A DNA stretch of 64,000 nt from JAOPZW01 sp963806015 (GCA_963806015.1 CAWDWM010000012.1:367702-431701); one strand, 5' to 3'. Counted from the first letter of the stretch, positions 1 through 9,278 are shown. A program made the numbers and translations. The notes: a model not told the origin generated them from the sequence alone.

Positions 1-79
1 GCTCGCCGTAGAACGCACGCGCCGCGTCCTCGCCGCCCGCCGGTGCCGCGACCTGGACGTGGTCCAGGCGGGCGATCAT
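1..79 (-). CDS. VOC-family (glyoxalase/bleomycin-resistance-like) protein, N-terminal fragment
   Basis: Only the first 26 codons are in the window; the gene runs off the left edge. The start reads MIARLDHVQVAAP, then a Gly/Glu stretch and ARAFYGE, the usual opening of a vicinal-oxygen-chelate domain (first beta strand with a metal-ligand-type His, then the helix bearing FY). The ATG overlaps the lhr stop as ATGA, so the two are probably one transcript and translationally coupled. The substrate cannot be told from this fragment. Confidence 0.7.
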   Translation of the reverse strand, partial: MIARLDHVQVAAPAGGEDAARAFYGE

Positions 80-3000
80 GCACTCAGGGTGAGTTTGCGC
101 GGGCCGGCGCGGAAGCCGAGATCGATCAGCCGTGCCTCCCACCGCGAGCCGACCACCGGCTCGCCGTCGACGCGCTCGAGCGAGAGCTTGCGCCCGCGCC
201 CGGAGGTCACGAACCGCGCCAGCGCCTCGAGCGCCGGGGCGATCCGCGCGTCGTCGTCCTCGACGAGGACGGAGATGCCCTTGCCCCCGCGCTCGACGTA
301 GACCACGGGCTCGGCGCCGGCGAGGACGACGTAGGCGCCGGCCACGCGCTGTGGGCGCCGCGCCTCGTCGTCGCGCTTGGGCCACGGCAGCGCCGCGCCG
401 TAGGCCTGGGCGGGGTCGGTGGCGGCCAGCACGACCGGCGGCGCCTCCTCGTCGGCGCGCTGGGAGCGCAGGCGCTCGACCGCACCGGGCAGCGCGAACT
501 GCGCCCCGCCGAGGCCCTCGACGAAGTAGCCGCGGCGGCAGACGCCCAGCGTCTCGAGCTGACCGAGGGCGTCATAGAGGATCGAGAAGCCGCCCGAGAT
601 CCCCTCGGCCAGCACCTGCTCGCGAGTGACGATGCCGTAGCGCTCGAGCAGCAGCTCGGCCAGGGTGCGGCGGCGCGCGCCCGGATCGACCTGGGCGCGG
701 AAGAGTGAGCTGGTCAGCGACCAGCGGCCCTGGACCTGCGCCTGCGCGCCGCCGCGGCGCGTCCCGAAGCGGCGGCCGGGCCGCGTACGGTCGCGGGCGC
801 GCTGGGCGCGAGCCAGCGTGAGGCGCGGCGCGCGCAGCGGCGCCCACGCATCGTTGGTCACCTCGCCCGCCCACACGAGATCCCACAGCGCCTCCTGGAT
901 CTGCTCGGGCGAGATCGCGAGCTCGGCCAGCAGGTCGGTGAAGAAGCCAGGCGCCTCGGTCAGCCGCTCGCGCAGCAAAACGTGCTCGGGCGTGTCCGGC
1001 CGCTCGGACTTGTTGGGCGGCGGCCCGATGGCCTCGACGTCGTCGCGGAAGTACAGCGCCACGCGACCGGAGTTGCGCCCCAGCGCGCCTGCGCCGACCC
1101 ACACGACCTCGCCGCTGGCGCAGAGCTGGTCCATCCACGTGGGCGAGTAGGCGCCGCAGCGGCGCGGCAGGACGTCGCGCTCCCACACGTCCGCCGGGAG
1201 GGCCACGCCCTGCAGCGGGACGAGCACCTCGCGCAGGCGGTCGACGCCGGCCCCGCCCGTCGGATGGCGGTCGACGCCCTGCCAGCTCGGCAGGAAGGCG
1301 GCCAGCGCGCGCTGGTCGGCGGCCTCGATCTCCTTGCGCAGCACGGCCAGCGAGGCGCGGCGCAGTCGGCGCAGCACCTCGGGATCGCACCACTCGCGCT
1401 CGCTGCCCGCGGGTCGCAGCTCGCCGCGCACGAGCTCGCCCGCGCGCTCCAGGGCGGTCAGCGCGCTGGTCGGATCGACCAGGTAACGGTCGCGCAGCTC
1501 GCCGGTGGTGAAGGGGCCGTGGGTGCGGGCGAAGCGGGCGACGAGCTTCTCCAGCGGCGCCTCGACGTCGGCCATGAAGGCCTCGGGCAGCCCGCTGGGC
1601 GCCACGGCGCCGAAGGCGTCGCGGTACAGGCCGGCGTCGTCGGCGGCGATCCAGCGCTCCTCGCCGCCCACGCGCAGGCGCACGGCGCGCCGCTCGGCCT
1701 CGAGCTGGGTGAGCATCCCGGCGGGGTCGAGCCCCGCGAGCACGCGGTCGGCGACCTCGGCGTCGTTGAGATCGCCCAGGCGGCGCAGCACGTCGGCCAG
1801 CGCGTCGCGCGAATCCGCGCGCGTGCGGTCGGAGCGATGCTGGAGGTCGAGCTCGACCTGCTCCAGCGCACCGGGGTCGATGAGGTCGCGCAGCTCCTCC
1901 TGGCCCAGCAGCTCGCGCAGCAGCTCGCGGTCGAGCGACAGCGCCGCCGCCCGGCGCTCGGCGTTGGGCGTGTCGCCCTCGTACATGTAGGTGGCGACGT
2001 AGTCGAAGAGCAGGCTCGAGGCGAAGGGCGAGGCGGTCGGCGTCTCCACCTCGACGACGTTGATCTCGCGGCGGTGCAGCCCGCGCAGCAGCTCAGTCAG
2101 TCCCGGCAGGTCGAGCACGTCGCGCAGGCACTCGCGGTAGGTCTCGAGGATGATCGGGAACTGGCCGTAGCGGCGCGCGACCTCCAGCAGCGACTGTGAC
2201 TTCAGGCGCTGCTGCCACAACGGCGTGCGCTTGCCTGGGTAGGCGCGCGGGATGAGCAGCGAACGCGCGGCGTTCTCGCGGAAGCGCGCGCCGAACAGCG
2301 CGCTGGTGCCGAGCTCGGCGACCACGGCGTCCTCGAGCTCGTCGGGGTCGATGAGCACGAGGTCGGCCCCCGGCGGCTCGTCCGCGTCCGGGAGGTGGAC
2401 GATGATCCCGTCGTCGGACCAGATGGCGTCGGATTCGAGGCCGTACTCCTCGCGGATGCGCCGCGACAGCGCCAGCCCCCAGGCGGCGTGCACGCGCCCG
2501 CCGTAGGGCGAGAGCACGCACAGGCGCCAGTCGCCGATCTCGTCGCGGAAACGCTCGATGACGATCGTCCGGTCGGAGGGCACCACGCGCGTGGCGTCCT
2601 GCTGCTCGCGCAGGTAGTCGACGAGGTTGCGCGCGGCGAGCGCGTCGAGGTCGTAGTCGCGCTCGAGCACCTCAACGGGCTGGTCGACGGCCCAGCGACT
2701 GAAGGCGCCGATCTCGCGGCCGAGCTCCTTCGGGCGCCCGACGCTGTCGCCCTTCCAGAACGGCACGGCGCCCGGGACGCCGGGAGCCGGGGTGACGATG
2801 ACGCGGTCGCGCCCGATCTCCTCGATGCGCCAGGTGGAGGCGCCCAGCAGGAAGGTCTGCCCGGCACGGGCCTCGTAGACCATCTCCTCGTCGAGCTCGC
2901 CGACGCGGCGCCCGTCGGGGAGCACGACGGAGAACAGGCCGCGGTCAGGGATCGTGCCGGCGTTGGTCACCGCGAGCTGGCGCGCGCCCTTGCGGGCGCG

Positions 3001-4515
3001 GATCGTCCCGCCCACGCGGTCCCACACGATCCGCGGGCGCAGCTCGCCGAACTCGCGCGAGGGATAGCGCCCGTCGAGCATGTCGAGGACGTTCTCCAGG
3101 AGGTCGCGCGACAGCTCGGCGTAGGAGTGCGTGCGCGTCACGAGCGCGAACAGCTCGTCGACGTTGACGGATCCGTTCCCACCCACCCGCCCCCCATCCA
3201 CCTCGGCGCTGGCCGCGATGGCGACGATCTGCTGGGCGAGCACGTCGAGCGCGTTGTGCGGCACGACCGTCGGCTCGATGCGCCCCTCGCGCATGAGCTT
3301 GACCACCACCGCGCACTCGAGCAGGTCGGCGCGGAACTTGGGGAAGATGCGGCCCTTGCTGGTGTCGCCCACCGAGTGCCCGGCGCGCCCAATGCGCTGC
3401 AGGCCGCGGGCGACCGACTTGGGCGACTCGACCTGCAGTACGAGGTCGACGGCGCCCATGTCGATGCCGAGCTCCAGCGACGAGGTGGCGATCAGGCACG
3501 GCAGCTCGCCGGCCTTGAGCATCTCCTCGACCACGGTGCGCTCCTCGCGCGCCAGCGAGCCGTGGTGGGCGCGGGAGATCTCCTCTTCGGCCAGCTCGTT
3601 GAGGCGCAGGGCGAGGCGCTCGGCGCCGCGGCGGCTGTTGACGAAGACGATCGTCGAGCGGTGCGCGCGCACCTGCTTGAGCAGCTCGGGGTAGATCGCC
3701 GGCCAGATCGACTTGCGCGTGGCTTCGCCGCCCGCGGTGAAGTCGAGGTCGGCGCCGGGCGACTGATCGGGCTCGACCATCGACTCGACCGGCACGTGGA
3801 TCTTGAGGTCCAGCGGCTTGCGGATGCCGGCGTCGACGATCCGCGCCGTGCGCCGCGGCCCGACCATGAAGCGCCCGACCTCCTCCAGCGGGTTCTGCGT
3901 GGCGCTGAGGCCGATGCGCTGGGGCTCGTGATCGCTGAGCTCGGAGAGCCGCTCGAGCGTGAGCGCCAGGTGGGCGCCGCGCTTGGTCGACGCCACCGCG
4001 TGGATCTCGTCGACGATCACCGACTCGACCCCGCGCAGCATCTCGCGCGCCTGCGAGGTGAGGATCAGGTACAGCGACTCGGGGGTGGTGATGAGGATGT
4101 CGGGCGGCGTGCGGCGCATGGCGGCGCGGTCGCGCTGGGGTGTGTCGCCGGTGCGGATCGCGACCGAGATGTCGGCGCCGATCCCGCGCAGCGGCGCGCG
4201 CAGGTTGCGATCGACGTCGTAGGCCAGCGCCTTCAGCGGCGAGACGTAGACCAGGCGGGTGTGCGCCGCCGGCTCGCGCGACAGCCGGTCCAGTCCCCAG
4301 AGGAAGGCGGCCAGCGTCTTGCCGCTCCCCGTGGGGGCGGAGATGAGCACGTGCTCGCCGGTGGCGATGGCCGGCCACGCCTGCTCCTGCGCGGGCGTCG
4401 GGGCTTCGAATGAACGCTCGAACCAGTGACGGACGGGCGCGGTGAATGAGGACAGCGGCAACGTTGCACCGAGGGTACTGAGGCCCGCCCGCGTTCCGGG
4501 TGCGGCGAGCCGCAC
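76..4515 (-). CDS. lhr: Large helicase-related protein Lhr (ATP-dependent 3'-5' DNA helicase)
   Basis: The 1479-aa product has the length of full-size bacterial Lhr. Order of parts: Walker A APTGSGKT near residue 60, a DEIH box near 170, helicase C-domain motifs (HHGSL, QRIGRAGH) near 320-380, a winged-helix/beta-barrel Lhr core, and the long C-terminal extension typical of bacterial Lhr. The family unwinds DNA and RNA:DNA hybrids and is linked to repair. The start is uncertain: a GTG gives the longest form, but homology normally begins at LPLSSF, where a TTG at 4461 is available. A VOC gene follows with a 4-bp overlap. The function follows from the family; no local clue narrows the role. Confidence 0.95.
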   Translation of the reverse strand: MRLAAPGTRAGLSTLGATLPLSSFTAPVRHWFERSFEAPTPAQEQAWPAIATGEHVLISAPTGSGKTLAAFLWGLDRLSREPAAHTRLVYVSPLKALAYDVDRNLRAPLRGIGADISVAIRTGDTPQRDRAAMRRTPPDILITTPESLYLILTSQAREMLRGVESVIVDEIHAVASTKRGAHLALTLERLSELSDHEPQRIGLSATQNPLEEVGRFMVGPRRTARIVDAGIRKPLDLKIHVPVESMVEPDQSPGADLDFTAGGEATRKSIWPAIYPELLKQVRAHRSTIVFVNSRRGAERLALRLNELAEEEISRAHHGSLAREERTVVEEMLKAGELPCLIATSSLELGIDMGAVDLVLQVESPKSVARGLQRIGRAGHSVGDTSKGRIFPKFRADLLECAVVVKLMREGRIEPTVVPHNALDVLAQQIVAIAASAEVDGGRVGGNGSVNVDELFALVTRTHSYAELSRDLLENVLDMLDGRYPSREFGELRPRIVWDRVGGTIRARKGARQLAVTNAGTIPDRGLFSVVLPDGRRVGELDEEMVYEARAGQTFLLGASTWRIEEIGRDRVIVTPAPGVPGAVPFWKGDSVGRPKELGREIGAFSRWAVDQPVEVLERDYDLDALAARNLVDYLREQQDATRVVPSDRTIVIERFRDEIGDWRLCVLSPYGGRVHAAWGLALSRRIREEYGLESDAIWSDDGIIVHLPDADEPPGADLVLIDPDELEDAVVAELGTSALFGARFRENAARSLLIPRAYPGKRTPLWQQRLKSQSLLEVARRYGQFPIILETYRECLRDVLDLPGLTELLRGLHRREINVVEVETPTASPFASSLLFDYVATYMYEGDTPNAERRAAALSLDRELLRELLGQEELRDLIDPGALEQVELDLQHRSDRTRADSRDALADVLRRLGDLNDAEVADRVLAGLDPAGMLTQLEAERRAVRLRVGGEERWIAADDAGLYRDAFGAVAPSGLPEAFMADVEAPLEKLVARFARTHGPFTTGELRDRYLVDPTSALTALERAGELVRGELRPAGSEREWCDPEVLRRLRRASLAVLRKEIEAADQRALAAFLPSWQGVDRHPTGGAGVDRLREVLVPLQGVALPADVWERDVLPRRCGAYSPTWMDQLCASGEVVWVGAGALGRNSGRVALYFRDDVEAIGPPPNKSERPDTPEHVLLRERLTEAPGFFTDLLAELAISPEQIQEALWDLVWAGEVTNDAWAPLRAPRLTLARAQRARDRTRPGRRFGTRRGGAQAQVQGRWSLTSSLFRAQVDPGARRRTLAELLLERYGIVTREQVLAEGISGGFSILYDALGQLETLGVCRRGYFVEGLGGAQFALPGAVERLRSQRADEEAPPVVLAATDPAQAYGAALPWPKRDDEARRPQRVAGAYVVLAGAEPVVYVERGGKGISVLVEDDDARIAPALEALARFVTSGRGRKLSLERVDGEPVVGSRWEARLIDLGFRAGPRKLTLSA

Positions 4516-4583
4516 TCCTTGGGCGCTCCGTGTTGCGCTCGGGTAGGTGGTGAACGTGCGGTCCCCGCGCCGGCGGCGCTCGG

Positions 4584-4599
4584 AACAGCATCACCGAGG
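4584..4599 (+). repeat. Core of a dispersed intergenic repeat (copy A)
   Basis: The motif AACAGCATCACCGAGG recurs exactly or nearly so in the intergenic spaces near 11.34 kb, 35.1 kb and 45.3 kb. Here it lies between lhr and the end of the UDG gene. The rest of the roughly 295-bp gap (4516-4810) is GC-rich, has no convincing long reading frame, and holds only the tiny signal-peptide frame listed next. Confidence 0.5.
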
Positions 4600-4709
4600 G
4601 GGCGAGGAGTTGGGGCCGGGTCGGGCGCTCGCCACCGCGCTCGCGTCGGCGCCGGCCTGCGGTGGCGAGCCGTTGCCCCGCGGTGGCCGAACGTCGGTCC
4701 TGCCCCCTG

Positions 4710-4805
4710 CTAGGGATGCGCTGCCGTGGGCTGGCAGGCCGCGGCTGCCGATCCGGGCAGTACGAGTGCGCCGAGAACGACGATCAGGAAAGCGGCGCGC
4801 CGCAT
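4710..4805 (-). CDS. Tiny secreted peptide or degenerate gene start
   Basis: A 31-codon frame starts 5 nt after the UDG stop. It encodes a textbook signal peptide (MRR, a hydrophobic core LIVVLGALVLPG, then SAAAAC) followed by only eight residues. It is either a very short secreted or lipid-linked peptide or the surviving head of a larger secreted protein. No clear ribosome-binding site is visible. The confidence is low because a signal sequence with almost no mature part is unusual. Confidence 0.3.
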   Translation of the reverse strand: MRRAAFLIVVLGALVLPGSAAAACQPTAAHP

Positions 4806-4810
4806 CGGCG

Positions 4811-5500
4811 TCAGCCTATCCGGGCGAGCTCGCGCGCACGACCGAACACGTCGTCGAGCATCGGCTCGGTGAGCCGCCCGGTGAACGTGTTCTGCTGGCT
4901 GGGGTGAAAGCAGCCCAGCAGCGCCAGCCAGGCGCCGTCGTCGAAGACCGTCGCGTGGCCGAAGGCCGGGCGTGGCCGCGGGCGCGGATGGCCGAGCGCG
5001 GCGCGCAGCCGCAATGCCGCGTCCCAGGCGAAGGCGCCGAGGCAGACGACCACGCGCAGGTCCGCGAGCTGATCGAGCTCGGCCACCGTCCACGGCAGGC
5101 ACGTGTCGCGCTCCTGCGGCGTGGGCTTGTTGGCCGGCGGAGCGCAGCGCACGGCCGCCGACACCCACGCGCCGTGCAGCCGCAGGCCGTCGTCGCGGCT
5201 GACCGACGTCGCCTGGTTGGCGAAGCCCGCGCGGTGCATGGCGGCGAACAGCCAGTCGCCCGAGCGATCGCCGGTGAAGACGCGCCCAGTGCGATTGCCG
5301 CCGTGGGCCGCGGGCGCCAGGCCGAGGACGAGGACGCGCGCCGCGGGATCGCCGAAGCCCGGGACCGGGCGACCCCAGTACTCCTCGCCGGCGAAGGACG
5401 CGCGCTTCTCGCGAGCCACCTGCTCGCGCCACGCGACCAGCCGCGGGCAGCGCCGGCAGCCGACGACCTCCTCCTCGATGCGCGCCAGGTCGGCGCTCAC
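4811..5500 (-). CDS. Family 5 uracil-DNA glycosylase (UDGb)
   Basis: The 229-aa product carries the family-5 signature GLAPAAHGGNRTGR near residue 60 and the C-terminal HPS motif in CFHPSQQNTFTGR. It also has a Cys set (CRRC near the N-terminus, two more around CAPPANKPTPQERDTC) that in this family binds a [4Fe-4S] cluster. It removes uracil, hypoxanthine and related deaminated bases, which suits a GC-rich genome with much cytosine. The GTG start overlaps the stop of the upstream TetR gene as GTGA, so the two are coupled. Confidence 0.93.
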   Translation of the reverse strand: MSADLARIEEEVVGCRRCPRLVAWREQVAREKRASFAGEEYWGRPVPGFGDPAARVLVLGLAPAAHGGNRTGRVFTGDRSGDWLFAAMHRAGFANQATSVSRDDGLRLHGAWVSAAVRCAPPANKPTPQERDTCLPWTVAELDQLADLRVVVCLGAFAWDAALRLRAALGHPRPRPRPAFGHATVFDDGAWLALLGCFHPSQQNTFTGRLTEPMLDDVFGRARELARIG

Positions 5501-6153
5501 GCGCGCTGCAGCACGCCCAGCATCAGCCGGGTGATCACCGGCTCGAGCGCGAGCACGTCGGGCGGGCGGTGCGTGCGCAGGCTGCGCGAGACGAGCTCGA
5601 CGGACGCGCCGATGATCGCGAAGGCGTCGTCGGGCGACGCGAAGGTGGGCGCGCCGTACCGCGGGGCGGCGCGCTGGTTGTCGCGGTAGAGCGAGTCGGC
5701 GAAGGCCTCGAGGATCGCGTCGCGGCGCGCGGCGGCGCGCGGCCCGGCGCCGATGATCTGCACCAGCAGCGTCTGCGCGGACGTGGGATAGGAGGCCAGC
5801 GTCTCCAGGAAGGCGTGCACCCCGGCGGCCACGCGCTCCTCGTAGGACGCATGGCCCTCGGCGTCCGATGCGTCGGCCATCGCCCGCATGACCTCGGTCG
5901 CCGCCTCGTCGAAGAGCGCCAGGATGCACTCCTCCTTGTTGGCGAAGTGCTCATAGAACGTCGCCTTCGACATCCCCGCCTCGCGCGAGATCGCCTCGGC
6001 GCTGGCCTCGGCATATCCCACGCGCGCGAAGACGTCCGCGGCGGCCTCGAAGAGCCGGCGGCGCTGCACGGTGAGACGCACCGCCAGGGGCGGTGCGTGG
6101 CGGCCTCGGGGGACCGTCGGGGCGGGACGCTCGGCAGCGGCCATGCCCATCAT
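5497..6153 (-). CDS. TetR/AcrR-family transcriptional regulator
   Basis: The protein is about 218 aa with an N-terminal helix-turn-helix (FEAAADVFARVGYAEAS, then ISREAGMSKATFYEHF, residues about 35-75) and a helical ligand-binding domain. Three closely spaced ATGs (6153, 6150, 6144) are possible starts. It lies upstream of, and overlaps by 4 bp, the UDG gene, and is divergent from a small lipoprotein gene with only about 22 bp between start codons, so one short region must control both directions. Its ligand is unknown. Confidence 0.9.
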   Translation of the reverse strand: MMGMAAAERPAPTVPRGRHAPPLAVRLTVQRRRLFEAAADVFARVGYAEASAEAISREAGMSKATFYEHFANKEECILALFDEAATEVMRAMADASDAEGHASYEERVAAGVHAFLETLASYPTSAQTLLVQIIGAGPRAAARRDAILEAFADSLYRDNQRAAPRYGAPTFASPDDAFAIIGASVELVSRSLRTHRPPDVLALEPVITRLMLGVLQRA

Positions 6154-6175
6154 GGTAGGTAGGCTCCCGGTCCGC

Positions 6176-6598
6176 ATGCTCCGCTTCGCGCTGCCACTCG
6201 CCGCAATCGCCGTCCTCGCGGTCACCGGCTGCGCGACGACGACGACCTCCAATGACTCGTCGGGCAAGTTCACCGGCGAGCAGCGACTGGTGGCCAACAC
6301 CGTCGAGGACTTCGAGTCCGCCGCCTCCAAGGGCGACCAGGATCAGATCTGCCGCGAGCTGCTGGCCAAGCCGCTCATCGCCACGTACGCCAAGCGCGGC
6401 GGCACGTGCGAGAAGGCGGTCGACGGCGCCCTGAAGGACACCGACTCCTTCGGCCTCACGGTCGAATCCGTGCGCATCACCGCCGCCCAGGCCGCCGCGC
6501 GCGTGAAGGCCGACCGCGGCGAGCACGACGTGCTGCGCACCATCAACCTGGTCAAGGAGGGCACGGGTTGGCGGATCAGCGAGTTCGTGGCGGGTTAG
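6176..6598 (+). CDS. Small putative lipoprotein
   Basis: The 140-aa protein begins with a lipoprotein signal peptide (MLRFALPLAAIAVLAVTGC), the Cys at residue 19 being the acylation site, followed by a Thr/Ser-rich linker. The mature part has two Cys (CRELL, GTCEKA) and resembles the small extracellular domains common in this group, with no named function. The start was placed at this ATG because it opens the signal peptide and sits 10 nt after a TAGGCT hexamer, a likely leaderless promoter. Confidence 0.75.
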   Translation: MLRFALPLAAIAVLAVTGCATTTTSNDSSGKFTGEQRLVANTVEDFESAASKGDQDQICRELLAKPLIATYAKRGGTCEKAVDGALKDTDSFGLTVESVRITAAQAAARVKADRGEHDVLRTINLVKEGTGWRISEFVAG

Positions 6599-6608
6599 CG
6601 CGTCCGCG

Positions 6609-7595
6609 CTACCCCAGCGCCTTGCCGTACTGGCGCTCGTAGTACGCGCGGTAGTCGCCCGAGCGGATCGGCTCCCACCACGCCGGGTTGTCGCGGTACC
6701 AGGCCACCGTGCGCTCGAGGCCGTCGGACAGGCGGACCTGCGCCTCCCAGCCGAGGGCGCGGACCTTCTCGGAGCCCAGCGAGTAGCGGCGGTCGTGGCC
6801 CGGGCGGTCGGTGACGTACTCGATCAGCTCGTCGCCGGCCCCGGTGTGCTCGAGGATCGCCTTGACGATCTCGATGTTCGGGCACTCGTCGGGACCGCCG
6901 ACGTTGTAGACCTGCCCCGGGACGCCGTGCTCGAGGACGTGGCCGATGCCGCGCGCGAAGTCCTCCACGTAGAGCCAGTTGCGGACGTTCATGCCGTCGC
7001 CGTAGACGGGCAGCTTGTCGCCGTGCAGGGCGTTGAGGACCATCAGCGGGATGAGCTTCTCGGGGTACTGGAATGGCCCGTAGTTGTTCGAGCCGCGGCA
7101 GATCAGCGACTCGACGCCGAAGGTGTCGTGGTAGCTGGAGACCAAGAGGTCGGCGCCGGCCTTGGTCGCGCTGTACGGCGAGGAGGGCGCCAGCGGCGAC
7201 TCCTCGGTGAACGAGCCCTCCGCGATCGAGCCGTAGACCTCGTCGGTGGAGACCTGCAGGTAGCGCACGTTGCGCGCCCGCGCGGTCTCGAGCAGCACGT
7301 AGGTGCCCACCGCATGCGTCCGGACGAAGGCGTCGGGCTCGGCGATCGAGCGATCGACGTGCGTCTCCGCGGCGAAGTTGACCACCGCGTCGACGTCGTC
7401 CATCGCCTCGGCCGCCGCGCGCGGATCCTCGATCGCCCCGTGGATGAACTCGTGCTCGACGTCCTGCAGGTTCTCGCGCCGGCCGGCGTAGGTGAGCTTG
7501 TCGAGGACCACGACGTCGTCGCCGTGCTCGCGCACGCGCTCGCGCACGAAGTTCGAGCCGATGAACCCGGCGCCGCCGCAGACCAGGAGCCTCAT
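6609..7595 (-). CDS. rfbB: dTDP-glucose 4,6-dehydratase
   Basis: The 328-aa extended-SDR enzyme converts dTDP-glucose to dTDP-4-keto-6-deoxyglucose, the second step of dTDP-L-rhamnose synthesis. It shows the NAD-binding GGAGFIGSNF at residues 7-16, STDEVYG near 120, and the catalytic YSATK. The ending (YRDNPAWWEPI) is typical of the family. Its ATG shares one base with the stop of rfbD upstream (TGATG), giving an rfbD-rfbB operon. No rfbC (epimerase) lies in the window. Confidence 0.95.
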   Translation of the reverse strand: MRLLVCGGAGFIGSNFVRERVREHGDDVVVLDKLTYAGRRENLQDVEHEFIHGAIEDPRAAAEAMDDVDAVVNFAAETHVDRSIAEPDAFVRTHAVGTYVLLETARARNVRYLQVSTDEVYGSIAEGSFTEESPLAPSSPYSATKAGADLLVSSYHDTFGVESLICRGSNNYGPFQYPEKLIPLMVLNALHGDKLPVYGDGMNVRNWLYVEDFARGIGHVLEHGVPGQVYNVGGPDECPNIEIVKAILEHTGAGDELIEYVTDRPGHDRRYSLGSEKVRALGWEAQVRLSDGLERTVAWYRDNPAWWEPIRSGDYRAYYERQYGKALG

Positions 7596-8440
7596 CAGGC
7601 CACGACCGCCCTTTCGGTCAGATACGCGGCGAGGCCCTCCTGCCACCCGGGCAGCGCGGGCGCGTCGTCGCGCTCGCTGCCGAGCACCGAGTACGCAGGG
7701 CGCGGCGCGACACGCGGGAAGCGGGCAGCGGTCGTCGGCAGGACGCGGCAGCGCACGCCGGCGCGGTCGAAGACCTCGACCGCCAGCTCGTACCACGAGC
7801 AGGCGCCGGCGCCCGCGGCGTGCAGGATGCCGACGTCGCCGCGGCGTTCGGCGAGCTCGACCAGGGCCTCGGCCAGGTGGACCGACCACGTCGGGCTGCC
7901 GACCTGGTCGGTGACGACGCTCACCTCGTCGCGCTCGTGGCCCAGCGCGAGCATCGTGTCGACGAAGTTGCGCCCGCCGGCGCCGAACAGCCAGGCGGTG
8001 CGGACGATCGCGTGCTCGTCGGTCGCGGCGGCGACCTGCTCCTCGCCGACCAGCTTCGAGCGGCCATAGGCGCCGATCGGGTTCACCGCGTCGGACTCCA
8101 GCCAGGGCTCGTGCTTGGCGCCGTCGAAGACGTAGTCGGTCGAGACGTGCACGATGCGCGCGCCGACCTCGGCTGCCGCGCGCGCGACATTGCCGGCGCC
8201 GTCGCCGTTGACGGCGGTCGCGGCGGCCTCGGCCGTCTCGGCGCCATCGACGTCGGTCCACGCGGCGCAGTTGATCACCGTGCGCGGCTCGGCCGCCGCG
8301 ACGACGCGGCGCACGTGGTCGGCATCGGTGATGTCGAGCTCGGCACGGGAGAGGGCGAAGACGTCGTGCCCCAGCCGGGTGGCCGCAGCGGCGACGGCCT
8401 GCCCGAGCATCCCCGCGCCGCCGGTGACCAGCAGGCGCAT
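7595..8440 (-). CDS. rfbD: dTDP-4-dehydrorhamnose reductase
   Basis: The 281-aa SDR-type enzyme catalyses the last step of dTDP-L-rhamnose formation. Features are GGAGMLGQAV at the N-terminus, STDYVFDG near 100, YGRSKL with the catalytic Tyr/Lys near 130, and RTAWLFG. Start: MRLLVTGG, chosen because it begins the first beta strand; an upstream in-frame ATG adds MRKDGP. It is first in a coupled pair with rfbB. Confidence 0.95.
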   Translation of the reverse strand: MRLLVTGGAGMLGQAVAAAATRLGHDVFALSRAELDITDADHVRRVVAAAEPRTVINCAAWTDVDGAETAEAAATAVNGDGAGNVARAAAEVGARIVHVSTDYVFDGAKHEPWLESDAVNPIGAYGRSKLVGEEQVAAATDEHAIVRTAWLFGAGGRNFVDTMLALGHERDEVSVVTDQVGSPTWSVHLAEALVELAERRGDVGILHAAGAGACSWYELAVEVFDRAGVRCRVLPTTAARFPRVAPRPAYSVLGSERDDAPALPGWQEGLAAYLTERAVVA

Positions 8441-8505
8441 CGGGCCATCTTTGCGCATCAGGGCCTGGGTGGTCGTTCGCCGTGGCCGTTTAGGCTGACC
8501 CCCGG

Positions 8506-9099
8506 ATGCAGCTCGCCAGCTTGCCGATGGCGCTCGAATGGCAGGTCGAGCCCCTGGACTGGACCGTGAGCCCCGACGGCGCGCTGCGCATCGTCGCCGG
8601 CCCCCGCACCGACCTGTTCGCCGATCCGGCGGGCGGCCCCGCCGTCCTGGGCGCACCGCGGCTCGTCGGCGCGGTCGAGGGCGACTTCCAGATGAGCGCT
8701 CGCGTGCGCGCGGGACTGCAGGAGACCTTCGACGCCGGTGCGCTCGTCCTGCACGGCGGCGAGGACACGTGGGTCAAGCTCGCGCTCGAGCGCTCACCGC
8801 AGGGCGAGGCGATGATCGTCTCGGTGGTCACCCGCGGGCGCTCCGACGACGCCAACGGCCGCGTGGTGGCCGGCGACGGCGTCTGGCTGCGCGTGGCGCG
8901 CATGGGCGGCGCGTGCGCGCTGCACGCATCCGACGACGGCGAGCGCTGGGAGTTCGTGCGCCACTTCGCGCTCGATGCGCCCGGCGGCCTGGCCGCCGGC
9001 TTCCTGGCGCAGTCGCCGACCGGCGAGGGCTGCACGGCGACGTTCGACCACGTGCGGTTCCTTGCGGAGCCGCTCGTGGAACTGCGCGACGGCTCCTAG
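8506..9099 (+). CDS. DUF1349-family (concanavalin-like fold) protein
   Basis: The 197-aa soluble protein has no signal peptide. It shows the DUF1349 pattern: a weakly conserved N-terminal strand, FQMSARV, GALVLHGGEDTWVKLALE, a central VSVVTRG, and the C-terminal TFDHVRF strand. Family members adopt a jelly-roll fold, and their function is unclear, often near sugar metabolism, which fits the rfb genes here. A TAGGCT box ends 9 nt before the ATG (likely leaderless). Its stop shares a CTAG with the stop of the facing gene. Confidence 0.8.
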   Translation: MQLASLPMALEWQVEPLDWTVSPDGALRIVAGPRTDLFADPAGGPAVLGAPRLVGAVEGDFQMSARVRAGLQETFDAGALVLHGGEDTWVKLALERSPQGEAMIVSVVTRGRSDDANGRVVAGDGVWLRVARMGGACALHASDDGERWEFVRHFALDAPGGLAAGFLAQSPTGEGCTATFDHVRFLAEPLVELRDGS

Positions 9100-9278
9100 G
9101 CCATGACCGAGAAGGTCTCGCCCTGGCGCAGCTGCGAGCGCGCTTCGGACAGCTGCTGAGCCTGGAGGATCAGCCCGACCTCGCCGCCCGAGGACGGACG
9201 GTCCATGGCCTTCCCGGCGGTGGCCAGCGACATGAGGTCGCGGTTGTCGGTCGCCGACATGATCGGGGAGGCGCTCAT
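9096..9278 (-). CDS. Conserved-looking 60-aa hypothetical protein
   Basis: Not recognised. Every codon but a few ends in G or C, as in neighbouring real genes, which argues that this short frame is translated. The sequence is hydrophilic and predicted mainly helical (AGKAMDRPSSGGEVGLI, then QAQQLSEARSQLRQGE), without Cys or a membrane segment. It lies between rmlA and the DUF1349 gene, its stop interleaved with the latter (CTAG). No clear ribosome-binding site is seen. Confidence 0.5.
   Translation of the reverse strand: MSASPIMSATDNRDLMSLATAGKAMDRPSSGGEVGLILQAQQLSEARSQLRQGETFSVMA

Noticed and set aside
43..708. Long rightward frames across the lhr gene (several of 150-670 codons)
   Set aside because: They lie fully inside lhr on the other strand, have no domain pattern and arise from the GC-rich codon bias.
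4547..5689. Rightward 380-codon frame over the UDG gene
   Set aside because: Shadow of the leftward UDG/TetR genes with no recognisable domain.
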